Positions 1 through 7,664 of a DNA stretch of 10,301 nucleotides are shown one piece after another. Origin of the DNA: Muribaculaceae bacterium. GTDB taxonomy: Bacteria; Bacteroidota; Bacteroidia; Bacteroidales; Muribaculaceae. Position numbers and translations under genes: made by a program. The stretch is taken from NCBI GenBank assembly GCA_029051445.1, contig JAIDKP010000261.1, positions 1 to 10,301 on the forward strand. Reading direction: 5' to 3'. Within the stretch, counting starts at the first letter, position 1; every line of letters begins with the position of its first letter. Under the pieces are notes generated by a model that made no database searches, was not told the DNA's origin, and saw only the letters and a list, made by a program, of their open reading frames with translations.

Positions 1-408
1 GTATTGTCCATACTGATGGTGAAGATGTGTATGGTACCGAAGGTCAATATAGTTGATATGAATCCGGTTGTTCTGGCATATTCGCCGCTGATTGTTCCTT
101 GCTTTGATGTCGTGAGAGTTTATCTGCACAGGGTTAAAGCCGGCCGTAATCCATTTCTGCCAGACAAATGTCATATACATCATAAACTTCTGGCGCTTGG
201 AATAAAACAACGTACGGCTATGCCGCTGATATTGCTGATGTCGGCAGTATTTGTAGCTTTTAATGTCGCATTGTCTCAATTCATAAATTCGACAGTAATT
301 ATGATATTTGATGTCGTGATTTTTGTGTTGGTCAACATGTGGCTTACCAGAATGATCAAGGCCAGAGAACGCAGATTGAATATATCAGTTGAAAATCAAT
401 ATAAATAA
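1..408 (+). CDS. Polyprenyl-phosphate sugar-1-phosphate transferase, WecA/TagO family (5'-truncated)
   Basis: This is the C-terminal part of an integral inner-membrane enzyme that transfers a sugar-1-phosphate from a UDP-sugar to undecaprenyl phosphate, the first step in building a lipid-linked polysaccharide repeat. The reading frame is open from base 1, so the gene enters from upstream and the TTG at base 4 should not be taken as a start. The fragment carries the family signature: a membrane segment ending in FDVVRVYLHRV, then NPFLPDKCHIHHKLLALG, where the HIHH cluster is the conserved cytoplasmic motif of WecA/TagO/MraY relatives. Two more hydrophobic helices follow (roughly residues 78-98 and 99-122), then a short basic tail. 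The sugar specificity cannot be read from this fragment. It precedes export and nucleotide-sugar genes on the same strand, which fits a role as initiating transferase of this locus, but a terminator-like hairpin separates it from them. Confidence 0.9.
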   Translation, partial: VLSILMVKMCMVPKVNIVDMNPVVLAYSPLIVPCFDVVRVYLHRVKAGRNPFLPDKCHIHHKLLALGIKQRTAMPLILLMSAVFVAFNVALSQFINSTVIMIFDVVIFVLVNMWLTRMIKARERRLNISVENQYK

Positions 409-425
409 AGCGTATAAAAATAAAT

Positions 426-450
426 GCCGACTGTAGCACTGTCGGCTTTT
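426..450 (+). terminator. Terminator-like hairpin between the transferase and export genes
   Basis: GCCGAC (426-431) pairs perfectly with GTCGGC (441-446). Inside the 9-nt loop, GT can pair with AC after a T-T mismatch, leaving a very small apical loop. The downstream arm is followed directly by TTTT and then GTTG, and the upstream side is A-rich, so it resembles an intrinsic terminator. It lies 17 nt after the transferase stop and ends 12 nt before the export gene ATG at 463. That leaves no room for a promoter between them, so it may act as an attenuator or as an RNA structure affecting translation, rather than a clean operon boundary. The short T-tract makes termination efficiency uncertain. 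Confidence 0.6.
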
Positions 451-462
451 GTTGTAAGAATA

Positions 463-2997
463 ATGAAGAAAACTGTTAGAAACATATCGATAGCACTGGC
501 ACTGCTTATCGGGGGTGGAGCTGTAGCGCTGGCAAAAATGACAGACCAGCAGGTGATCAGCTATGTGAAAATGGCAACTGCGCAAGGTAAAAGTCAACAA
601 CAGATCGGAAAGGAATTGTTTTCACGTGGTGTGAGCCAGGAGCAGCTTGAGCGTGTGAAAAAAACTATTGAAAAGCAGGGACCGGATGCCGGTGCCAAGT
701 CCGCAAAAAGAAAGGTGGATGCAAATGGCAGTGCTACATCAAGGGTTGTCGACAAAGCTGCATCTGACTCAACAGCAACCAAACCGATAAGTGAGGATGT
801 AGCTGCACTTAAGGCACGTGCCGAGCGTGAGGGATATTATGTCAGGGATGCCAGCGGGGCTATTGTGTTTATGCCCGGAACAGAGTCTACGGTACCTGTC
901 GATTCAGCTACATATAATAGCCTGTTGTCAATTGAGCCTATCCCCCAGGTGTTCGGACAGGATATTTTCAGAGGCCGAAATCTCACATTTGAACCGAATG
1001 TGAATATGGCAACGCCGGAAGACTACAGGCTTGGTCCGGGCGATGAGGTAGTGATAAATATATGGGGCAACAATGAGAACAATATCAGGGAAACTATAAC
1101 ACCGGAAGGAAATATAATAGTCAGTCAGGTAGGACCGGTGTATCTCAGTGGACTTACTGTAAAAGAAGCTAATAACAGAGTCAAGAGCGCGTTGTCGTCA
1201 ATATATGCAGATATAGAGGCGGAGGCATCAGATATTTCACTTACGCTTGGCCAGCTTCGTTCGATACAAGTCAATGTAATGGGTGAAGTGATGACCCCCG
1301 GAACCTACAGAATGTCGCCATTTTCCACGCTTTTCTCGGCGGTATATAATGCCGGAGGTGTTGCTCCTTCGGGATCATTACGCTCAATAGAGGTAATGAG
1401 AAACGGTCGTCGTATTGCCAGTGCAGACTTGTATGAGTTCCTGTTCAATGGGAAATCGGATGGCGATATACGCCTTCAGGAGAACGATGTTGTCATTGTA
1501 GCGCCTTATGACCGTATTGTGAGAGTTGACGGCAGTGTCAAGCGTCCTATGAGCTATGAGATGAAGAAGGGGGAGACGTTGTCGGATCTCATCGAATATG
1601 CAGGCGGTATGACTGGTAATGCATATGGAGACCGTCTGACATTGGAGCGTTCCACGGGGAAAGGTAAATCGGTTGTGACGGTTGAAGCCGCTGATTTCGA
1701 GACAACCAGGCTTGACGATGGAGATGTTGTCGTGGTTCCGGAGGGAATCTCACGGTATGACAATCGTGTTGATGTGGCTGGAGCAGTCTTTCGCCCCGGT
1801 AAATATGCGATTGGTACGGACGTTGTTACAGTCAAGGATCTTATTAAAAAAGCAGATGGGCTGCGAGAGGATGCTTTCAGAGATCGTGCTCAGCTGTATA
1901 GAGAGAGCGATGATCGCACTGTGGTTGTTGAGGCATTGAATCTCAGTGCCATATTAGATGGAACAAATCAGGATGTGACACTTAAGCCTAATGATGTGCT
2001 GATTGTGTCGTCGGTTCAGGATCTTGAGCCCAAAGGAGCATTCAGAATATTGGGCGAAGTTGCCAAACCTGGATCATATGCGTATGCGGAGGGAACGACT
2101 GTTGAGGATCTGATCATGCTTGCCGGTGGTTTGCTCGAAGGCGCTTCAGATGCAAAGGTCGACGTGTCGCGTCGCGTGGTAGATCCTTCTGCTACAGATA
2201 TAGATGGAAAGATCGCACAAAACTTTTCTATAACGATTAGTAAAGGACTTGTGCTTGATGGCGGGGATAAGTTTATTCTTGAACCGAATGATATTGTTGA
2301 TGTGCGTCATTCGCCTGCATATGTGCCTCAGCGTCGTGTCAGGGTTTCCGGTGAGGTTCCGTTTGAAGGCTTATATACGCTCAGTAACCGATCGGAGCGC
2401 CTTAGTGATCTTGTGAAACATGCCGGAGGTATTTCTGATTTTGCGTATATCAAGGGAGCGCATCTGACGCGCAAACTTACGACAGAAGAAAAAATTGCCC
2501 GTGATGAGTCGCTGCGTCTTGCTTTGTCATCGGCTGGAGCAGACTCTATCTCGACTGCTAACCTTCTGACAAGTGACTCATATCCTATCGGTATAAATCT
2601 TGATAAGGCATTGTCAAATCCGGGAAGCGCAGAGGATCTTGTGCTTCAGGACGGGGATGAGCTGGTTATTCCAGAACTTGTGAATACGGTTAAGATAACA
2701 GGTGATGTACTTTATCCCAACTCGGTTGTGTATATGCCTAATAAAAAGCTTAAATATTATATCGAACAGGCCGGTGGCTTTGGCGATCATGCGAATAAAG
2801 GGAAGGCATTTGTGGTGTATATGAATGGGCATGTCGAGAGAGGAAAGAATGCCGTTATAGAGCCTGGATGCCAGATAATTGTTCCGACCAAGCCTCAGAA
2901 AGACAATGCCAATAATATACAGAAATGGCTTTCGATCGGTACATCTGCGGCATCCCTTGGTACTATGGCTGCATCAATTATTAATCTGATCAAGTAG
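463..2997 (+). CDS. Polysaccharide export protein with Poly_export domain and six SLBB repeats (Wza class)
   Basis: This protein is predicted to form the periplasmic and outer-membrane exit channel for a surface polysaccharide. I chose the ATG at 463 (844 residues) because it opens a classic signal peptide: basic MKKTVR, a hydrophobic core at about 8-24, and an ALA|K cleavage site. The in-frame ATG at 424 lies upstream of the hairpin and would spoil this. No lipobox cysteine is visible, unlike Escherichia coli Wza. A short helical region (about 26-72) and a polar, Ala/Lys/Asp-rich linker come next. The Poly_export domain starts near 187 (DYRLGPGDEVVINIWG). Six SLBB repeats begin near residues 270, 353, 436, 527, 626 and 743, each with the V.GEV..PG.Y and LI..AGG pattern; the third has ADG. 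The C-terminus (about 821-844) is hydrophobic or amphipathic and could be the outer-membrane helix. It is more than twice the length of E. coli Wza, which is usual for Bacteroidetes homologues. The Wzz gene follows after 16 nt. Confidence 0.93.
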   Translation: MKKTVRNISIALALLIGGGAVALAKMTDQQVISYVKMATAQGKSQQQIGKELFSRGVSQEQLERVKKTIEKQGPDAGAKSAKRKVDANGSATSRVVDKAASDSTATKPISEDVAALKARAEREGYYVRDASGAIVFMPGTESTVPVDSATYNSLLSIEPIPQVFGQDIFRGRNLTFEPNVNMATPEDYRLGPGDEVVINIWGNNENNIRETITPEGNIIVSQVGPVYLSGLTVKEANNRVKSALSSIYADIEAEASDISLTLGQLRSIQVNVMGEVMTPGTYRMSPFSTLFSAVYNAGGVAPSGSLRSIEVMRNGRRIASADLYEFLFNGKSDGDIRLQENDVVIVAPYDRIVRVDGSVKRPMSYEMKKGETLSDLIEYAGGMTGNAYGDRLTLERSTGKGKSVVTVEAADFETTRLDDGDVVVVPEGISRYDNRVDVAGAVFRPGKYAIGTDVVTVKDLIKKADGLREDAFRDRAQLYRESDDRTVVVEALNLSAILDGTNQDVTLKPNDVLIVSSVQDLEPKGAFRILGEVAKPGSYAYAEGTTVEDLIMLAGGLLEGASDAKVDVSRRVVDPSATDIDGKIAQNFSITISKGLVLDGGDKFILEPNDIVDVRHSPAYVPQRRVRVSGEVPFEGLYTLSNRSERLSDLVKHAGGISDFAYIKGAHLTRKLTTEEKIARDESLRLALSSAGADSISTANLLTSDSYPIGINLDKALSNPGSAEDLVLQDGDELVIPELVNTVKITGDVLYPNSVVYMPNKKLKYYIEQAGGFGDHANKGKAFVVYMNGHVERGKNAVIEPGCQIIVPTKPQKDNANNIQKWLSIGTSAASLGTMAASIINLIK

Positions 2998-3013
2998 GGA
3001 AACTATAGTCAGT

Positions 3014-4180
3014 ATGATTAAGGAAAATGAAATAGTCCAACCTGAAGTACAGGAGGAAGAGATTGATCTCGTCGAGCTTGCGATGAAGCTTTGGGACAAA
3101 AGGCGTTTCATCGTGAAATGTGGGTTAATCGGATTGGCTGTCGGTATAGTTATTGCACTGTCTATCCCTAAAGAGTATGAGGCCTCGGTCACTCTTGTGC
3201 CGGAATCAGCCGGCGCTCGTGGAAGCAGCTCTATGGGTGCTCTTGCTGCTCTTGCTGGTTTTGGAGGTGGAGCTGTCAATGCTGGAGGCCGTGATGCGGT
3301 ATATCCCGGGCTTTATCCTGATGTGGTGAGCTCGGTGCCGTTCGCACTTGATTTATCGGAGGTTGTACTCCCTACCGGGATCGAGGATAATGAGCAACTG
3401 ACGTTAAAGCAGATTCTCACGGAGCATACATCAAGGCCATGGTGGAGTGTGATTATGGGTCTTCCCGGACGTGTGGCCGGTATGTTTGAAGGAAATACTC
3501 CGGATCTTCATGCTACAGCAAAGTCAGCGATATCAGTCGATAGCCTTGCTGATAATATAGATTTGATTCAACCTAACTCCATGCATCTTACCAAGGGACA
3601 GAACGGGCTTGTCGGGCTTGTGAACTCTTGTGTAAGTGTCTCGGTTGACGCTAAGACGCAGCTGATTAAGATATCGGTGACAATGCAGGATGCATTGGCG
3701 GCGGCAAGTCTCGCAGATACGGTTGCAAACCGACTGACAGATTTTGTGACTGCATACAGAACCAATAAAGCCCGTCATGATCTTGCATTTGCAAAGCAGA
3801 TAAATCAAGAAGCTCAGCAGCGGTATTATGATGCTCAGCAGGCTTATGCCAAGGCAATTGACCGGAATCAGGGGATTATACTTCGTTCAGCAGCCATAGA
3901 TCTTGAGCGCCTGCAGAATGAGGCTACGCTCGCCTACAACCTCTATAATTCAACTTCGCAGCAGGTGCAGATGGCAGAAGTGAAGGTTCAGGAGAGTACG
4001 CCTGTATTTACAGTGATGCAGCCGGCGGTTGTGCCGTTCAAAGCGGCGAAACCAAGAGTCATGATGATAATTGTAGCCTTTGCTTTTCTTGGAGCATTCG
4101 GTGCACTTGGATATGCTCTAATTGTACCGCCACTTGTTGATACATTCAAAAGCAAAAAAGCAGAACAGTCGAAGCCATGA
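3014..4180 (+). CDS. Chain-length determinant protein, Wzz/PCP family
   Basis: This is an inner-membrane polysaccharide co-polymerase that sets the chain length of the exported polymer, probably with the SLBB protein encoded just upstream. The 388 residues follow the family plan: a short acidic cytoplasmic N-terminus containing [14 protein letters not shown], a first membrane helix at about 33-51, a large periplasmic domain, and a second helix at about 349-371. The second helix is preceded by a proline-containing stretch ([13 protein letters not shown]) typical of Wzz. The periplasmic part has a Gly/Ala-rich stretch near 70-92, then [11 protein letters not shown], and a helical, Gln/Ala-rich and probably coiled-coil segment at about 250-330. 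The C-terminal tail is short and basic. There is no fused tyrosine-kinase domain and no tyrosine cluster, so this is a Wzz-like rather than a Wzc-like protein. Its stop overlaps the rfbA start as ATGA (4177-4180), which suggests translational coupling. Confidence 0.9.
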   Translation: MIKENEIVQPEVQEEEIDLVELAMKLWDKRRFIVKCGLIGLAVGIVIALSIPKEYEASVTLVPESAGARGSSSMGALAALAGFGGGAVNAGGRDAVYPGLYPDVVSSVPFALDLSEVVLPTGIEDNEQLTLKQILTEHTSRPWWSVIMGLPGRVAGMFEGNTPDLHATAKSAISVDSLADNIDLIQPNSMHLTKGQNGLVGLVNSCVSVSVDAKTQLIKISVTMQDALAAASLADTVANRLTDFVTAYRTNKARHDLAFAKQINQEAQQRYYDAQQAYAKAIDRNQGIILRSAAIDLERLQNEATLAYNLYNSTSQQVQMAEVKVQESTPVFTVMQPAVVPFKAAKPRVMMIIVAFAFLGAFGALGYALIVPPLVDTFKSKKAEQSKP

Positions 4181-5085
4181 AAGGAATCATACTTGCCGGA
4201 GGAAGCGGCACAAGACTTTATCCGATAACAAAGGGAGTGAGCAAGCAATTGCTGCCGGTTTATGACAAACCGATGATTTACTATCCGATCTCGGTGCTTA
4301 TGCTTGCCGGTATAAGGGACATACTTGTGATAACTACTCCTCATGATCTGGATTCGTTCAAGCGTCTGCTTGGTGACGGGAGCGATTTCGGAGTAAATCT
4401 TGAGTATGCGGTGCAACCCTCGCCTGACGGTCTGGCGCAGGCATTTATAATCGGAAAAGATTTTATCGGTGATGATGCCGCATGTCTTGTGTTGGGAGAT
4501 AACATCTTTCATGGTGCTGGCTTTGTCGAGAAGCTTAAAGAGGCAGTGGATGCTGCAGAGAATCAGAAAAAAGCCACTGTGTTCGGCTATTGGGTGAATG
4601 ATCCGGAAAGGTATGGAGTCGCTTCATTTGATAAAGACGGAAATTGTCTGACAATTGAAGAGAAACCTAAAAATCCAAAGTCCAATTATGCCGTTGTCGG
4701 TTTGTACTTCTATCCCAATAAGGTTGTTAAGGTTGCACAGGAGATAAAGCCTTCGGCTCGTGGGGAATTGGAAATAACAACCGTCAATCAGCGTTTTCTT
4801 GACGATGGCGAGCTGAAGATACAGCTTCTCGGGCGTGGATTTGCGTGGCTCGATACCGGTACGCATGACTCGCTTGCCGAAGCTGGATCCTACATTGAGA
4901 CGATTGAGAAGCGTCAGGGACTCAAGATTGGCTGTCTTGAGGGTATCGCCTATCGCAAAGGGTGGATAACAAAAGAAAAAATGCAGTCAGTGGCACAGCC
5001 CATGTTGAAAAACCCATACGGACAGTATCTTCTTAAGGTTATCGACGACATAGAGCGTACCGGTGATATGAATCTGGAGTATTGA
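4177..5085 (+). CDS. rfbA: Glucose-1-phosphate thymidylyltransferase (RmlA)
   Basis: This cytoplasmic enzyme joins dTTP and glucose-1-phosphate to give dTDP-glucose and pyrophosphate, the first step to dTDP-L-rhamnose. The nucleotide-binding signature GGSGTRLYP (8-16) is followed by [17 protein letters not shown]108 (in VLGDN) and D226 (in WLDTG) match the two metal-binding aspartates of characterised RmlA enzymes. The length of 302 residues is close to the usual 290-300, with a slightly longer C-terminus. The start is fixed by the ATGA overlap with the Wzz stop. It is the first gene of a complete rfbA-C-D-B set, and rfbC begins 10 nt after its stop. Nothing about it looks damaged or unusual. 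Confidence 0.97.
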   Translation: MKGIILAGGSGTRLYPITKGVSKQLLPVYDKPMIYYPISVLMLAGIRDILVITTPHDLDSFKRLLGDGSDFGVNLEYAVQPSPDGLAQAFIIGKDFIGDDAACLVLGDNIFHGAGFVEKLKEAVDAAENQKKATVFGYWVNDPERYGVASFDKDGNCLTIEEKPKNPKSNYAVVGLYFYPNKVVKVAQEIKPSARGELEITTVNQRFLDDGELKIQLLGRGFAWLDTGTHDSLAEAGSYIETIEKRQGLKIGCLEGIAYRKGWITKEKMQSVAQPMLKNPYGQYLLKVIDDIERTGDMNLEY

Positions 5086-5095
5086 TACCGAAATC

Positions 5096-5665
5096 ATGAT
5101 AGAAGTAATAAAAACTGATATAGAGGGAGTATGTATTGTCAGTCCGAAGGTATTTAAGGATGCCAGGGGCTACTTTATGGAGTCTTTCAGTAAGAAGGAG
5201 TTTGAGGATAAGGTCGCAAAGACAGAGTTTGTGCAGGACAATGAGTCGATGTCGAGCTATGGTGTGATGCGTGGCCTACACTTTCAGGTTCCTCCTTTTA
5301 CTCAGGCCAAGCTTGTGAGATGTGTAAAGGGACGTGTTCTTGATGTTGCTGTGGATATACGCATCGGATCTCCGACCTACGGAAAACATGTCGCAGTGGA
5401 GTTGTCGGAAGATAATCATTTGCAGCTTTTTGTGCCGCGTGGTTTTGCCCATGGTTTTGCCGTGCTGAGCGAGACGGCTGTATTTCAGTATAAATGTGAC
5501 AACTATTATGCACCGCAGGCCGACGGTGGAATTTCAATAAAGGATGAATCTCTTGGCATAGACTGGATGATTCCGGTGGATAAGGCATTGTTGTCGGAGA
5601 AAGATTTGAAGCATCCGTTGCTGGAGAATTTTGTGAGCCCGTTTGTATTCAATGAAAACTGCTGA
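5096..5665 (+). CDS. rfbC: dTDP-4-dehydrorhamnose 3,5-epimerase (RmlC)
   Basis: RmlC is a cupin-fold enzyme that epimerises C3 and C5 of dTDP-4-keto-6-deoxy-D-glucose, the third step of dTDP-L-rhamnose synthesis. The 189-residue length is typical. Family motifs are clear: DARGYFMESF near the N-terminus, RGLHFQ with H62 as the expected general base, VPRGFAHGFAVLSE around 114-126, and Y132 as the expected acid. D170 in SEKD is in the position of the aspartate that pairs with the catalytic histidine in the Salmonella enzyme. The gene sits between rfbA (10 nt upstream) and rfbD, whose ATG at 5669 comes 3 nt after this stop, so the three are almost certainly co-transcribed. Confidence 0.97.
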   Translation: MIEVIKTDIEGVCIVSPKVFKDARGYFMESFSKKEFEDKVAKTEFVQDNESMSSYGVMRGLHFQVPPFTQAKLVRCVKGRVLDVAVDIRIGSPTYGKHVAVELSEDNHLQLFVPRGFAHGFAVLSETAVFQYKCDNYYAPQADGGISIKDESLGIDWMIPVDKALLSEKDLKHPLLENFVSPFVFNENC

Positions 5666-5668
5666 GTG

Positions 5669-6541
5669 ATGAATATTCTTGTTACAGGAGCCAACGGCCA
5701 GCTTGGAAGCTGCATACGTGACATTGTGCCGGCAAGTGGGGATAATTATATTTTCACCGATGTCGCCGAGCTTGATATAACAGACCGCAATGCGGTTGCA
5801 AGTATGGTTTGTGACAACAATATAGATGTTGTTATAAACTGTGCGGCATATACAAACGTCGACAAAGCTGAAGACGATGCTGTGTTTGCTGGCGTTCTAA
5901 ATGCTGATGCAGTCGCCAATCTGGCAGAGGCGGTGAAGTCGGTGGGAGGATTGTTGGTGCATGTGTCGACCGACTACGTTTTTGGAGGCAATGCCAATAA
6001 TACACCGTGTAGAGAAGAACAGCCGGCCAATCCTACAGGCGTGTATGGAAAAACCAAGCTAAAAGGAGAACTGAATATCGCAGAAATCGGGTGTCGTTCA
6101 ATCATTTTCAGGACAGCATGGCTTTATTCGGAATATGGAAAAAATTTTGTCAAGACAATGTTGTCTCTGACAGCCACCAAGCCGGAACTGAATGTTGTTT
6201 TTGATCAGACCGGTACGCCGACTTATGCCCGTGATCTTGCTGAGGCGATTGTCTGGATCGTTGAAAACCGCTTGTATGACGGCAACGAAGGGATATATCA
6301 TTATTCCAACGAGGGTGTATGTTCATGGTATGATTTCACTAAAATGATAGCTGAAATCAGTGGACACACTGATTGTGTAATTTCTCCCTGTCACTCTTCT
6401 GAGTTTCCGTCGAAAGTTGTACGTCCGTCATATTCGGTGCTTGACAAAACAAAATTTAAGAAGACGTTTGGACGCGAAGTGCCGTATTGGACCGATTCTT
6501 TAAAAAAATGTATTTCCAAACTTGAGAATAATGAAGCGTAA
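5669..6541 (+). CDS. rfbD: dTDP-4-dehydrorhamnose reductase (RmlD)
   Basis: RmlD is a short-chain dehydrogenase/reductase that uses NAD(P)H to reduce dTDP-4-keto-L-rhamnose to dTDP-L-rhamnose, the last step of the pathway. From the ATG at 5669 the protein has 290 residues, the normal size. A GTG immediately before it (5666) is also in frame but adds only one residue. The dinucleotide-binding motif TGANGQLG is at 6-13. STDYVFGG begins at residue 100, and the catalytic pair Y126/K130 lies in YGKTK. The FRTAWLYSEYGKNFVKTM segment and the FDQTGTPTYARDLA segment are typical of RmlD. Its end overlaps the rfbB start by 11 nt. Confidence 0.96.
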   Translation: MNILVTGANGQLGSCIRDIVPASGDNYIFTDVAELDITDRNAVASMVCDNNIDVVINCAAYTNVDKAEDDAVFAGVLNADAVANLAEAVKSVGGLLVHVSTDYVFGGNANNTPCREEQPANPTGVYGKTKLKGELNIAEIGCRSIIFRTAWLYSEYGKNFVKTMLSLTATKPELNVVFDQTGTPTYARDLAEAIVWIVENRLYDGNEGIYHYSNEGVCSWYDFTKMIAEISGHTDCVISPCHSSEFPSKVVRPSYSVLDKTKFKKTFGREVPYWTDSLKKCISKLENNEA

Positions 6542-7664
6542 TATACTTATAACAGGTGGTGCCGGATTTATAGGCAGCCATGTAGTGAGGCTGTTTGTCA
6601 ACAAGTATCCTGACTATAATATCGTCAATCTTGACAAATTGACTTATGCCGGCAATCTTGAAAATCTTAAGGATATTGAGAGTGCGCCCAATTATGCTTT
6701 TGTTAAGGCTGATATAGCGGATCTCGATGAGATGCGCCGTGTTGTTGTCGAGCATAAGATAGACGGCATCATACATCTTGCGGCCGAGAGTCATGTCGAC
6801 CGTTCGATAAAGGATCCGTTCACTTTTGCGCGCACCAATGTGATGGGCACGCTTTCGCTGCTTCAGGCAGCAAGGGAATATTGGGAATCGCTGCCGGAAA
6901 AATACGATGGAAAGCTGTTTTACCACATTTCGACCGATGAAGTGTATGGCGCGCTTGAACTGACGGCACCCGAAGGCATCGAGTCGCCATTTACTACCGT
7001 TGCATCGTCGGAGCACCATCATGCCTATGGTGAGGATTTCTTTCTGGAGACCACAAAGTATGATCCTCATTCGCCTTACTCGGCATCAAAGGCTTCAAGC
7101 GACCACTTTGTCAGAGCCTACCATGACACCTATGGTATGCCGACAGTTGTGACCAATTGTTCAAACAATTATGGCCCATATCAGTTCCCTGAGAAGCTTA
7201 TACCGCTGTTCATTAATAACATCCGGCATCATAAGCCGCTTCCGGTGTATGGAAAGGGTGAAAATGTGCGCGACTGGCTGTATGTAGAGGATCATGCGCG
7301 TGCGATAGATCTTATTTTCCACAAAGGGAAAATTGCGGAGACATATAACATCGGCGGTTTCAACGAGTGGAAAAATATCGATATCATCAAGGTGATAATT
7401 AAAACAGTCGACAGGCTTCTTGGTAATCCGGAGGGATATTCCGACGAGCTGATCACTTATGTCACCGACCGTGCTGGCCATGATCTGCGTTATGCGATAG
7501 ATTCCCGTAAGCTGCAGCGTGAACTTGGCTGGGAGCCGTCATTGCAGTTTGAGGAGGGGATCGAGCGCACGGTGAAGTGGTATCTTGAAAATCAGGAATG
7601 GATGGATCGTATCACTTCAGGCGCCTACGAGCAGTATTACGAAAGTATGTATGCAAAGCGCTGA
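6531..7664 (+). CDS. rfbB: dTDP-glucose 4,6-dehydratase (RmlB)
   Basis: RmlB is an NAD-dependent extended-SDR enzyme that converts dTDP-glucose to dTDP-4-keto-6-deoxy-glucose, the second step to dTDP-L-rhamnose. I place the start at ATG 6531 (377 residues), since MKRNILITGGAGFIGSH begins exactly as the family does; an in-frame TTG at 6522 would add three residues. The Rossmann motif GGAGFIG is at 9-15. AESHVDRSI follows, and STDEVYG holds the catalytic D136/E137. Y183 and K187 lie in YSASK, followed by NNYGPYQFPEKLIP. Compared with the usual roughly 355 residues there is an extra loop between about 143 and 178 (TTVASSEHHHAYGEDFFLETT), which I recall as common in Bacteroidetes RmlB. The gene overlaps rfbD by 11 nt and the next gene by 14 nt. 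Confidence 0.97.
   Translation: MKRNILITGGAGFIGSHVVRLFVNKYPDYNIVNLDKLTYAGNLENLKDIESAPNYAFVKADIADLDEMRRVVVEHKIDGIIHLAAESHVDRSIKDPFTFARTNVMGTLSLLQAAREYWESLPEKYDGKLFYHISTDEVYGALELTAPEGIESPFTTVASSEHHHAYGEDFFLETTKYDPHSPYSASKASSDHFVRAYHDTYGMPTVVTNCSNNYGPYQFPEKLIPLFINNIRHHKPLPVYGKGENVRDWLYVEDHARAIDLIFHKGKIAETYNIGGFNEWKNIDIIKVIIKTVDRLLGNPEGYSDELITYVTDRAGHDLRYAIDSRKLQRELGWEPSLQFEEGIERTVKWYLENQEWMDRITSGAYEQYYESMYAKR

Noticed and set aside
280..420. A Bacteroidetes-type promoter (TTTG / TAnnTTTG) upstream of the export gene
   Set aside because: A near match to the -7 element (GATATTTG, about 303-310) lacks a correctly spaced upstream TTTG, so I cannot support a promoter here.
424..462. ATG at 424 as the start of the export protein
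   Set aside because: It lies just before the hairpin and would add 13 residues ahead of a complete signal peptide that begins at ATG 463.
3988..4512. 174-codon minus-strand open frame opposite Wzz/rfbA
   Set aside because: No family features, and it is fully antisense to two conserved genes; treated as a shadow.
6456..7070. 204-codon minus-strand open frame opposite rfbD/rfbB
   Set aside because: It lies wholly opposite two well-identified genes, has no recognisable motif, and its open frame follows from the codon pattern of the sense genes.
6960..7070. Extra loop in RmlB as a possible novelty
   Set aside because: The inserted segment looks like the longer RmlB form I recall as common in Bacteroidetes, so it is probably lineage-typical.
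7585..7650. Longer N-terminus for the epimerase
   Set aside because: The extra 22 residues overlap rfbB coding sequence and do not resemble the family; ATG 7651 places the Rossmann strand at the usual distance.
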